From Spirometra erinaceieuropaei (taxonomy: Eukaryota > Platyhelminthes > Cestoda > Diphyllobothriidea > Diphyllobothriidae): a stretch of 64,000 bases of DNA. The stretch covers positions 866,088 to 930,087 of the forward strand of contig CACRXP010000181.1 of NCBI GenBank assembly GCA_902702965.1, in the 5' to 3' direction. Made by a program: the position numbers and the translations under genes. A model generated the notes under the pieces. That model was not told the DNA's origin. It did no database searches and worked only from the letters and a program-made list of their open reading frames with translations. Each line of letters opens with the position of its first letter. Position 1 is the first letter of the stretch. Below, in pieces: positions 11,020-21,278 of the stretch.

Positions 11020-11445
11020 TGCAACCGAGGATAGTTCGGCCCTCGCGAGCGACAATATCAACGCTGTGTCCCACGGAGTGGGCCCTGCATCGGTGACTCG
11101 CACAGGAATTTGTTTATAGTGAAACAGGCCCTTGATGTATTTATGTCACACTTTGTTCCGTTATCCGACATGTTCCATGCAAATACCATGCCAAGACTAC
11201 CGGGGTGAACACGGGTTCAGTAGCTGATAAAGTTAGACAATCCGTCCACGCGTGCCACGCGACCCGCTCCCCACAGCACTTGCCAGGCTCATGAGACGGC
11301 TCGGACCTCATATGGGTGAGAGTAGAGTAGGGAGGCATTGAGCCGGACTCGCTTCCCTGAGAAGAACCGAGTTGTCCCGTCACCTGGCAACCTTCCGAGC
11401 CACGACTTTTAGCGTGCAGCGGTAGATTAAGGAATTTACTACAGC
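11020..11445 (+). repeat. Dispersed repeat family R/D, full-like copy
   Basis: It begins near ATAGTTCGGCCCTCGCGAGC (about 11028) and continues through TCCCACGGAGTGGGC. It ends with GAACCGAGTTGTCCCGTCA, CTGGCAACCTTCC and CTTTTAGCG...CGGTAG (to about 11440). The same two ends at similar spacing recur at 63620-64000. Partial copies: 14270-14440 and 32585-32650 (D end); 25875-25925 and 61575-61660 (R end, +); 50545-50630 (R end, -). No coding capacity is seen. The class is unknown; it could be a non-autonomous element. Confidence 0.6.
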
Positions 11446-11504
11446 GAGGGATTCGTTGATGTGCCACAGCGACGGATTCTCCCATGTCGGCCTCGGTCCC
11501 CCCT

Positions 11505-11640
11505 CCCGTGCATCGGTTGATTGTCCGAGCCCATCAGCCAGCTAGTGTTGAGTTTGGACGCAGTGACTGACACGGCCTGAAGCCTCTGTGCAGACATGCC
11601 ACGTCTCATGTGCGGGAGTAGTTGTGGGCTCACGCGGACT
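11505..11640 (+). repeat. Dispersed repeat with CAGCCAGCTAGTGTTGAG motif
   Basis: It shares the block order AGCC..CTGGTGTTGA / GACGCAGTGRCTGACAY / GGCCTGAAG with 14525-14600 and, less well, with 9610-9800. Boundaries are approximate. Confidence 0.4.
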
Positions 11641-13654
11641 CTGCGCAGCCCGACTAACGTCTGCCGTGAATCCATCTGACCCCCCCCCCCCTTATTGGTC
11701 CGGCGCATCTACAGGGCAGTCATCGTGGCGGACATGTACAACATAAATATCACCGTTTCCAGCTCCCGCGTTCATCGCAGATTGTCGCACTCAGTACGAT
11801 GATTGGTGGGTCGGGGATATTGCATCGCGGGCGTTGGTGATTAGCGTGAAAATTACATGGGGAACTGAATCACTGATGCCGTTACTGGGGGCCAACTTAC
11901 GACCTATTACTCCGTTCAGCCAAAGCACCGAATGTGGAGGCTGGAGAAGGACGGTTTAGGCAGCTCGCGGCTAACGCAATTGTTACCCATCTCAAGCATT
12001 TTGGCTCAGTTGAACTTCGAGATGTGGTCAGATCCTGTCGAACAGGCCATTACTTTGGGAGACGCCCCCTCTTCATCAGTCTTTCCAATATATTAATGAA
12101 TCAAAAGCTTCGCCCCATCACTTATAAATTGGCCCCTGAATCCATTCACGCGCCCTTAACGAACGTGTCGGTTGATAACCCAGCCCACCATGTGATGGAG
12201 ATTCTTAGCCCCTACCTTGGAAATACTGGGGTTTCGACAGGCATGAGCGCCAGAAAGTAAGGGGAACGCGAATGGGTTCTCCGATACTAAAGTCCCTTAC
12301 CGAATTAATTTTTACATCAAATTGAGGAAAAGGCACTTAGGCAATCTAGACTTAAACAGTTCGACCGTCGTTGCCGACGACGTCCATCGTGTTCTCCGCA
12401 GCAGGGACAGTGACGTGTGCGTCAATCCGTTCATGATGGTAATGTACTTACACAGCGCCAACCTCACCCTCTCTTCTCCCACCTGGGTCAGGCGTCACGA
12501 CCAAGTCAAGGAGACCGAAGTCGGGAGAGGGCACAGGTGGCTGGCACGGCAAAAACCCTCACCCAAGTGTACCATCATACTTCTGAGCCACGACATAAAC
12601 TAATAACGTTCTTATACCGCAAGAACAAACGGGAGACGGCTCGGATCACACCCGGCGGGACGTGAGCCTGCACACTGGTTTGCCGTCACACCGACAGTGT
12701 TGGCATTCATTACGGGTAGGCATTCCAGATAACACCTGCCAGGCTCCGATCCAGTCCGTGTTAGTCCAGTGCATCGACCGCGCGGTCCGATTTAGGAGGT
12801 CGATATAGGAGTGAAATAAATGAGCTTTACCGTTTATTCAGCTTTAGAGAGTGTCCCAGGGGTTCTGTGAAACTGTCCGTTACGACCGTCTTTAAGACAT
12901 CATCATCATGGTAAGAATGGCAACTAATGCGGTTTGGTCTTTTTTACTGACTTTTGAAGTCCCTATGCATCTGTCCATCTTCTGATTGTAAGTGGCGTGC
13001 TCACACTGTTCAACAGAATCGCGCCTACCTTGCAAGTCAGTGAAAAGGAATAGCGAATTTCGTAAAGCCCATGGCGGCCGTCAGCAGGTAATCGATTAAA
13101 ATGTGAAAAGTTGGTGTATCGAAACCATCCAAGGGAAAAATCCTTTCGGTGACGCGAATTCTAATTTCCGGAGTCTATCTAATCTAAAGTGCGAGTCGCT
13201 GATATGTATTCGGATATTTATCCTTCAGAGGACTGTTTAGTAGTTTGCCCGTGGGCAGCCACTTTTTTCCGAAATTATCATTAGAAAGCAGTATTTGGTT
13301 TCTTGACAATACAGTCGCAATCTAAGGTGCTTTTTTGGACGTTTGTTTGAGTATGCAAATGGATTACTATGCACTGGTCAAGCGAACAGGCCAACCAGGG
13401 GTAGCACAACCTGTTGGGACATCCAGGTATGTCTTCTCGTAAGAGCACGAAGAAAAGCTTAATAGTATTTGTAGATAATGAGTACCAGGTATTTTGGCGA
13501 CTTGCAGTGAAGCGAAAACTCGGATCAAACTCGACACTTTCATTTAGGGGATATTTAAATATCGCTTGTTTCAGTACTTTAAGGACGCACTTATTCTTCT
13601 GGTTGAGCGCGGGAATATGAAATCCTCCCTATTGTAGGTGACCTTGCCCTAAAT

Positions 13655-13730
13655 TCCAGGGGAGGTTACAGTTAGGGTTAGAGCCGGTTTTAAGATTAAG
13701 ATGGTTAGAATTAGGGTTAGCGTTATGGAT
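13655..13730 (+). repeat. Degenerate telomere-like repeat patch
   Basis: Several GTTAGGGTTAG-like units occur (for example around 13671-13681 and 13710-13720), interspersed with GGTTAGAATT and GTTTTAAGATT variants. Animal telomeres, including those of flatworms, use TTAGGG. This is a short, decayed interstitial patch; a larger one lies at 38140-38475. Confidence 0.6.
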
Positions 13731-14269
13731 GGGACTGGAGTTAGAGGAGGCCACCAATAGTACCGAGAGGTCCATATTGCCACGTCCGACGACTCTTCTG
13801 CACTCTGTAAAAAAATGAACTTTTCCGCACACAATTGACTCTTAGTTGTCAACATTTACTGCCGAAATGTGCTTGCGATTAGAATTTAATGGCATTACTT
13901 ACATCGGCCGCATTAAAACTTGCTAAATAAATATGATCAGGTCGTCGGTGATTTCGGAGATCCTGGCTAATATTCTCAGCCGGCTTGTTTTAATTTCTTA
14001 TCCTGCTGGCAGTGTGCCTGTAACTGCAAGCGGCTATCCAAATTTCATTAAACTCGATTGCCTCGCGGCTCCTTCTGCCCACGTAGTTAGTCAGGCAATA
14101 TGAGTCACTGCTCAACATGACTGAAAGGCGTCCTGATCTGCTGTCAAGACGACCGGCACATCCCGAGTCTTTGAGCAGAAATAAGCATTTGCTTGCTACC
14201 ACTGACGCATGCGTGGGTGGCAGTCGTTTCGCTGTTTTCGGTTTACGCACTTTCCAGACAACCTGGTGC

Positions 14270-14440
14270 CAAATCCCACAAGTACCAGACTTCCTTCAGA
14301 TGGTGGAAGACTCGGATTCCACACATATGAGTCAGCCAAAGAAGCTATATTAAGGAAGAGACGCTGTAGCCTGACCGTCGCTTGGCAACCTTCCAAACCA
14401 ACAGCCTCTCTTGCATCGGGAAAGTTCTAGAGGGCATTTG
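14270..14440 (+). repeat. Partial copy of repeat family R/D (D end)
   Basis: It contains GATGGTGGAAGACTCGGATT, CATATGAGTCAGCCAAAG, GCTGTAGCCTGAC and TTGGCAACCTTCCAAACCA in the order seen at 11270-11440 and 63830-64000. Confidence 0.5.
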
Positions 14441-14524
14441 GCTGTTTACGTCGGAAAGCTAGACCTTAGATCTGAACTTGGTCGACCCTACCATCTCTTC
14501 GCCTTCGCGTCCACCATTGATTTC

Positions 14525-14600
14525 CCCGAGCCAGTCTGGCTGGTGATTAGATTGGGCGCAGTGGCTCACATGACTTGAGGTGGCGCCTCACACGGGTTCG
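14525..14600 (+). repeat. Dispersed repeat, relative of 11505-11640
   Basis: It shows GAGCCAGTCTGGCTGGTGAT, then GGGCGCAGTGGCTCACATGA and GAGGTGGCGCC. It has the same block order as 11505-11640. It is followed (14665-14735) by a weak D-end-like stretch (GAGAACCGAGTCACCACCTC). Confidence 0.4.
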
Positions 14601-16999
14601 GATGTCACAGAAGAGGCGAAATAAAGACCACATTAAGACGAGTCCATTGCAGTCTCGTCGTGATTTCGAGGGAGAACCGAGTCACCACCTCAGCTGGTAA
14701 CGCCCAAAACGACTACTTTTTGCTCGTCGTGAGGTATTTGTACTTGTTAGCCTTATCATAGTGAGGAATGGGCTGATTCGCCATGCGGATGAATTTCTTT
14801 GGATCGAGCTAATTCTCTCTTTTCTCTCTTGCCCCCTAGCAGCCCGTCTGGGTCAGCCTGAATGGAGATAATATTGCGTGCTGTAAACTGGCGTGGCTCC
14901 AATCTTTTCATAACGTGCACTAAGTGTGTGTACGACAGCAGTTAGGGACCCATGCAGTCCAAACGTAGTCTGAAAGACACATGTCGTGAGACGATGCGGC
15001 CGAAGATCTGGTCAACCTCATCTGCACCGAAGTCGGTTTGGGAAGAAGGGCAGCGATGAGCACATACTCCCCACCTCTTGTGCCATGTCTTTGGTTATGG
15101 CCAGGACAAGGGGTTTCTTACTTCATGCCGAACCATTTATAATAGACTACAAGATCCAGGACGGCTGTTTTTCCCTTATGAACCTCGGTCGACCACAGAA
15201 TGGCAAACATTTAAACTGAGCCCGGTTGAGTGGATAATTCCGTGTGTCATAGTGTCCAAGCTAAAAGTACGTGTCGTTGACCTTGACTTGAATTGCTTAG
15301 CTTAATGACCCGGTCTGGCGCCTTTCACATTTGTTTATAATAATTAAGTCTTTTTGCTGGATTCTGACAGGCAGGAACAAGTGGACAAAAATAATCATTT
15401 TCTCCAGTTGACTGGGGTAACCCGGAAACATTTGCATATTCATAGGTCCGGCGGATTAAATCCTTAAATATAGACAGTCGAAAATAAGCAAAATGTCGAA
15501 ATTGCGACTTAGCAAATGCGAGCAGACTTGACGAAGATACTGGCGAATACGATAGTTATGACTCTTGACTCATATTGTAGCACTGACTGATTCTACTCGT
15601 TAACTGGTTGACCATCGATGCAAATCTCTGGACGTCTATTACGTGAAGCACATCTAAGTACGAGAACGGATTAGTGGTCAGAGGCAAAGGGACATTCCTA
15701 TAAGTCGGATGGATAATTATCTCTATTGGTAAGCGACATTTCGGCTGTCGTTTTTGACCTTGGCTAACTTTACCGCAGAGGTTTTTGTTTGAGTGGGGGA
15801 TGAAGTTTTGACCGTCATGCACACATATAGGCAAAATGCTGTACCTGAGAGTTCAGAAACACTTATTCTGGCCTAGAAGACTGGCAGTTTTTAGATGGGA
15901 CTTCTGGTGGTCGCTCGCCACTCGTTCTCCGATGATTGTACAGACCTTCAATCAGTTCAGCGCGTGAATGGTACCTTCGAAAACAGATTGGATATATTGG
16001 CACTTTTTCGGCACTGTAGGTGATTATTTCTTTGCCCCTGCTAGCGCTGCGGTTGTGATGACTGTCGAGAGCGGAGCAGGACTCCGAAAGCGCTATCACG
16101 CAGTGGACAGTAGAGTGACGTTGATATGCTATTGGGAGGCAGGTGGATTGAGGATAACTGAATTGCGACGGATGAATGGTAGTCTGACGCTGCTAATGGC
16201 AGATTGTGCGTGCGTTGACAGTGCGAGCATGTTTGGAATATGTTCCGACCTATATCGCCGGACGCTCTTTTTCGGTCTGACCGTTCTGGTATGACCAAAA
16301 AATCATGCAAGAAACAGCTTTGCCTCGGGGCATGAGCAACAAATAGGTCGGAATCCAATGACGGAACTTTGCTTGAACTTGGTCCTTCTTTTCTCTCTGG
16401 CGCTCAAATAGGTATTCTGTTCGTTCAACTCCTACCATTAAACACGCTCCATATTCTTTCAGTTCATAGTGCTAGCCGCTAAAACGCCTTCAGGAAAATG
16501 CGAAGGAATCCGCCTCAAGTCGGAATTAAGTCCCCTACTGCCGTGGCGGGGCCAACAAGGTAGCCACTTAACCATCGGCGTACGGTTCACGGGATGGAAT
16601 GAACAATGGAATAAATACCCCTCGCAGTATATTTAACTGTGAAGTCGCCTCCCGGAAAACGGACAAGGAGTTTAATAAGTTGGATGGATGTCAAATACGA
16701 AGACGAAGCCTGGTTGACATGCTTCGGGCCCTTCGAACATCCTTAGAAATGAAGAAGGAGACTAAGGGTCTAAAGTGGAGGTGAAGTTGAAAAATCCCCC
16801 CGTCATTTGCCTGAGTCGAGGATATCGTTGATATGCGAAATTCAGAAAAAACCACGGTTTCCTCAGCTGAGTCAACCGAGGAGAAAGAAAACAGTGGGTC
16901 TATGGAGCTCGGTGTGAATGAGAATCAGCGTCTGATGATAGGAAACGGTGGCCAGACGGGATCTCAGAAATAAATGTTACAGGACATTAAAAAAAACAG

Positions 17000-17880
17000 A
17001 CGGTCAGATAAGTTGGCTGTTAAACATTCTTAATCTTTTATTTATGCTGATGATATCAAACGCGTATGTTCAGTCAGTAAATCTACGACTTAACATTGCC
17101 TGGGGCGAATCCATGCTGACTTCTTTCCTCTCTCAGCATGGAGCTCAAAATGGCTAATGCAATCCTCTCCATCTTCATGTCGCTAAGCGTCTTTTGGACC
17201 TGAAAGGTTACCCCAACCGGTGGCTTTTCAAGGAAATTCCTATGACTGAATGTGCCAACATCAAGGCCTCAGGTTTAAAGTGCTCCAATAACCGAGATCT
17301 CTCCCCACACACTGACAGAATTACGGCTAAATCTGCCCAGATTTGTGACTTTATTTCTCACAATTTATATCCTCCTGAAATTCAATTAAGACCTTAGCAA
17401 ATGTTTGTATTTCCGATTCTCGAGTATTGTTGTCCATTCATTGGTTTCCTGAATGAGGCCAATCGTTTAGAAATTGAAAATGTTCAAAAACGTCTTATAA
17501 GAAAACTGTTAAGCACGGTACATTCAAATATTTTCTACTTAGCTAGATGTATGCTAACTTACCTATATTTTCTATGGGTCTTTTGGCTAGAAGCAGGCTT
17601 CTGACTCCTCTTTTGCATTGGTGATAGTTCAAATCTTTCTCGGATTTCAGCTCTTACCCCCGTTGGTCACACATATAATCCTTGATTATACCTCCTCCCG
17701 CTTCCTCCACCTCTAAGCGCCCTCCCTTCTTCGCTTCCAGATATAATTTCCTCTGGAATAACCTTCCAATATATATTAGATCACCAGATAATCTACATAG
17801 TGTTAAGAGAAGGCTGCATCTTTATTTGAATACTGACTCGATTAAACTTTTACTTTCCTCGTCCATCTAAGACAACTTTC
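17000..17880 (+). mobile_element. LINE fragment, C-terminal reverse transcriptase half (family N)
   Basis: A decayed non-LTR retrotransposon fragment. Translated pieces in shifting frames give, in order: a degenerate FADD region (about 17035-17065); SPHTDRITAKSAQICDFISH (about 17310-17360); FPILEYCCPFIGFLNEANRL (about 17410-17470); and PPASSTSKRPPF with LPIYIRSPDNLHSVKRRLHL (about 17690-17820). The same peptides occur in the minus-strand LINE at 21234-24350, so both belong to one family. This copy begins just before the catalytic FADD box, lacks the upstream endonuclease and RT motifs, and has many stops and frameshifts. It shows no poly(A) or ATT tail, so it is truncated at both ends. Confidence 0.85.
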
Positions 17881-17881
17881 T

Positions 17882-18280
17882 CTATGACATTGAGAATGGG
17901 TCATCTGAATTTAGGACGCTGATGTCAAGTTGCCGTATCCGCCCACATTTCCTTCTCTCTGTGTGGTTTCGTTTCCAAGGATCTCTCATCAGAAACTTCG
18001 ATTTTCGGTTCATGCGTCGTGTTCTTCGCAGAGCGCGATATCCTTCCTGAAAAATCCTCCCAAAGTTATAGCGGGAGCAGGTTGACGTGAGCTCTCTAAG
18101 CAGCCTCCATTTCGCTAATTGCCGGCCCTCATCAGGAATCCACTCCGGCTTCTGAGTTTTCGAGTTCTCACCCCAATCGGGAATTTTCGCGCTTGTTGAT
18201 GTCCGCTCCTTGGCTAGACTCTGAACGGACTGTGACTGATCGCGGCTAGGCTCCTCTTGTCTCGCCACTTTGGGACGCAC
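17882..18280 (-). CDS. Unidentified 132-codon open frame next to LINE fragment
   Basis: A minus-strand frame starts immediately after the end of the LINE fragment. The translation is highly charged, with a basic stretch RALRRTRRMNRKSKFLMRD near residue 90 and acidic/Trp-containing segments before it. I do not recognise it. It could be a remnant of a mobile-element ORF (its position between two LINEs fits) or a chance frame. No splice or promoter evidence supports it as a host gene. Confidence 0.2.
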   Translation of the reverse strand: MRPKVARQEEPSRDQSQSVQSLAKERTSTSAKIPDWGENSKTQKPEWIPDEGRQLAKWRLLRELTSTCSRYNFGRIFQEGYRALRRTRRMNRKSKFLMRDPWKRNHTERRKCGRIRQLDISVLNSDDPFSMS

Positions 18281-19292
18281 TGTCTGAACTGATCTAGGGA
18301 TTTCGCCTTAACGATGTCCATTTCGAGCCCCTCATAAGCTACCATATGCGGGCCAGTCCTGTCCGACCCGCATATTTACCCCTTTATTAACTACAGTCTT
18401 TCCTCCTTAAAAGCTAACCAATTCTTACTCATTTCGTCTTTTTCGATAAAGGACATTTGTCATAAGCACAAATCGAATGCTGTGCAGGCTATGTTTACTC
18501 TTTCTAGAACTTACTTGAAAATGTATATTTACTTGCTTTGATAGTACCTTAAGGCGTTCTCGTTAGACCAATTTATTTATATATTGGGAAGTTACCTACC
18601 CTGCGAGCAAAAATCGCGCAGCCGGAAACCGTAAATGTTCAAAAAACCATAGGAAGCGCGGAAACTTGCCTTGGCTATGCCACGCCAAGCTTTCCTATAT
18701 CAGAATAAGATGATAACCAGAAGTCTCAGATCGTAAGAATAAACCAAATGGCCTTCGATCCGATCTGCGTATGCTGCCGACATCCCAAAACACAGAATAT
18801 TTCCTGAAATTGAAATATTTCATAAGTGTCTCATATCCCTTTTAAAAGGAGGCAAGGAATTCATCGTATTAAACCTTTCAGAATGAGTCGAATAAAAAAC
18901 TCAAACGATTGGCCATACGGACCGAGCTCGCTAAAAATTATCCTTCAGAATTAGGAACAAGCGCAGCTACTGTTAAGCAGATTATCTGCACTTCGAAATG
19001 CGCACCCGACCGGTTTTTCAGCGAAATTTTCAACACGCGGAAAGAGAAAAGTGGAAATGGCTCAAAACGGATGTCATCAGTAGGTCCAGCTTGTCGGTGC
19101 TAAATCGCAAAACACTTAACGGGGAATTTATTCGTGTGTAGAGGTCATTTCTCTGAAGAAATCCTACGTCTCTAATAGCTTAGACGTGATGGGTGACTGC
19201 CCATCTCCATCTACACCGGCCGGCTTTTTATTCAATCCCAAGAAATGGGCAGTTGCCTATATGCCGAAGTTACTCAGATTTAACTGAGATTT
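18281..19292. other. Sequence upstream of LINE endonuclease; possible decayed ORF1
   Basis: Nothing firmly identifiable. A short stem-loop lies at 18344-18375 (arms ATATGCGGG and CCCGCATAT, 14-nt loop). A 64-codon + frame at 18909-19103 (containing SELGTSAATVKQI) lies shortly before the endonuclease and could belong to the first ORF or 5' region of the LINE at 19293. This is only positional inference. Confidence 0.3.
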
Positions 19293-21233
19293 TTTTATAA
19301 TAGTGCACAAAGCCTCCCTTTGAAATTAGATGAACTCTATGCGTTTCTTTCAAGACGCAAGCTTGATGTCCTTTCCTTAACGAAAATATAGCTCAAAGCC
19401 GAAATAGTGCATACCAAAATTTCGATGCAGGGTTAGTAGCTTTTTGGGAGTAACCGTCAAAAGAGGCTGGACAGTGAGTAAACGTCGTATATGTAAGTAC
19501 GTAAATTTCGGCGGTTAAAAGAAACCACACCCTCTCTCTTGAGCATGAATTGGTCTGGATAAAGATAAAGAAGATTAACGCGCAAAACCTGGAATTCATT
19601 ACGGTTTACAGACAACCAAACCTTCCGAGTGCAGTTGACTAGTCGCTGCCCTATTTGGTCAAGTAAGTAGCTAACCACCCAAGGGTTCTTTCTGATGAGG
19701 ATTTAAACGCCCCTGTAGTAGTGTGGAAAAGTATGGCAGTTAGCGGTGCGCCAACTTACTTCAGCCGTGAGCTAATGGACATCAAACTCGACTTCCCTCT
19801 GGCACAGCATGTAAAGACATCAATGAGATTTGGGGAGGACCATAGGATTCATTGCTTGGACCTAGTTCTTACGAAAGACTCATCTACTACTGAGGAAGTG
19901 TGTCCCAAAGCACCTCTCGGCGAAGGTAACCATGCTGCCCTGTTCTGGGTTACTCGCTCTACGCTCAACGCCAGAAGGGGACGGACGGTCAGCGAAATGC
20001 ATGGGTGGCAGAATTCAGCATGATGAAGAACGAATCAACGTCGATGAATTGGGACTGTTTGTTCAAGGAGGGTCCAGAGGATGATAGGAGATGATTTAGG
20101 ACGATTTCCCCAGATCCGATTCGGTGCAGTTGTTCAATGAGTGTACAAAAAGACTATTTGCCCTACCAGGTTAACTAAAGACCTGAACAAAGACTTACAA
20201 AAGAAAACACGAAATGGAAGATAATTAGGGAAAGCAGGTCAGTAGCACACGTCGGAGAGTTTCATCGTCAAGAAAATAAGGCATAAAATGCGTCAGTCAG
20301 ACAAGGAGAAATTATGAATCCATAATTGTCCGGTAGTCTGAACAAAATCCAAGATTTTGTTTCATTATATTAACAGCTGACTGAAAAACAAGGATTCTAT
20401 CAAAGTACCTAAGAATGATAATGGCGTAATATTTGTCGAAAATGACGATAACTCAACACACTTGGGATGGTTTCTTCATCGGTATACAGCAGCAGAATGG
20501 GACTTCAGAATCAGTGTCCGGAATTCTGTTGTGACTGCCGGTTCTGTGCTTGAATCTATAGCCTTCCAGGCATTTGTCGTGGAAAGAGCGGCGCAGCAGC
20601 TGAAAGAAGCAAACTTGTCGGATGCGGACAAAATAACGGTCAAATTCTTGAGAAAATTAGCTAAATAACTCTCCAAAACATTCACGCACATCTTCCATTC
20701 GTCATTCGAAGTTAAGAGGCTGCCATCCGAATGGAAGACGGCAAATAGCTAACAGATATACCAGAGTGGGACTCTAACTAGCGTTTGAAATGGCCGGCCC
20801 GTCAGCCTCACTAGCATTAGCTGTAAAATAATGCCAAATATAATTAAGAACGCAACAATGAAGTTCCTTTAAGAGAACCTCTTGCTCTCAGGACCCCAGA
20901 ATGGCTTCGGATAGAACCGCTTGTGCGTTTCCAGTTTTCCGCTTTCGACTGAGCGATGGACTCGCGCACTGGATGAGAAAGGTATGGTCGATGTCATCTA
21001 TACGGACTTCAAGAAGACGTTCTACAGCGTCCAAAAACGCCTAATCTGCAAACTGTCTGACATTAGAATAAGAGAAAAGCTGCTTAAATGGATCAGGGAT
21101 GTTCTTACAGGGAGGCTGAAAACCGTATGCGTTGATGCCTCGTAGTCCACTCCTACTTCCGTTCTAAGTGATGGTTTGCATTGCTCAGTCTTGGGGCGGT
21201 TGCTATTCCTAGTTTAAATTAATGATCTTGTCC
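19293..21233 (+). mobile_element. CR1/jockey-like LINE, 5' part (endonuclease and RT up to motif B), interrupted
   Basis: An old, stop-riddled non-LTR retrotransposon on the + strand. The APE-type endonuclease starts near 19293, reading FYNSAQSLPLKLDELYAFLS and RRKLDVLSLT. It continues through ELVWIKIKKINAQNLEFIT-like sequence (about 19545-19610) and DHRIHCLDLVLTK with LGEGNHAALFW (about 19840-19950), the DLV-GxSDH region. The reverse transcriptase follows: VDVIYTDFKKTFYSVQKRLI (about 20982-21040, motif A, with the usual AFD replaced by TFY), WIRDVLTGRLKTVCVDAS, then a degenerate SVLGRLLFLV and INDLV (about 21188-21230, motif B). It stops at 21233 where a minus-strand LINE is inserted; the missing C-terminal half resumes at 24352. 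Confidence 0.85.
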
Positions 21234-21278
21234 ATAATAATAATAATAATAATTTTTATTCAGGACCCGTGGGGGTCC
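21234..21278 (-). repeat. 3' terminus of nested LINE: stem-loop plus (ATT)n tail
   Basis: On the minus strand the order is GGACCC-loop-GGGTCC (21278-21263, 6-bp stem, 4-nt loop), then TGAATAAAAATT, then ATT repeats ending at 21234. A hairpin followed by a short tandem repeat instead of poly(A) is a known 3' end style of CR1/RTE/jockey-like LINEs. It marks the exact left border of the insertion. Confidence 0.8.

Larger units (their letters stand above)
10632..16999. other. Intergenic, repeat-derived, no gene recognised
   Basis: Between the ACBD6 stop and the first LINE fragment I find only dispersed repeats (11020-11445, 11505-11640, 14270-14440, 14525-14600) and a telomere-like patch (13655-13730). 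The open frames here (up to about 114 codons) have no recognisable domains and no consistent splice signals. Confidence 0.5.
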
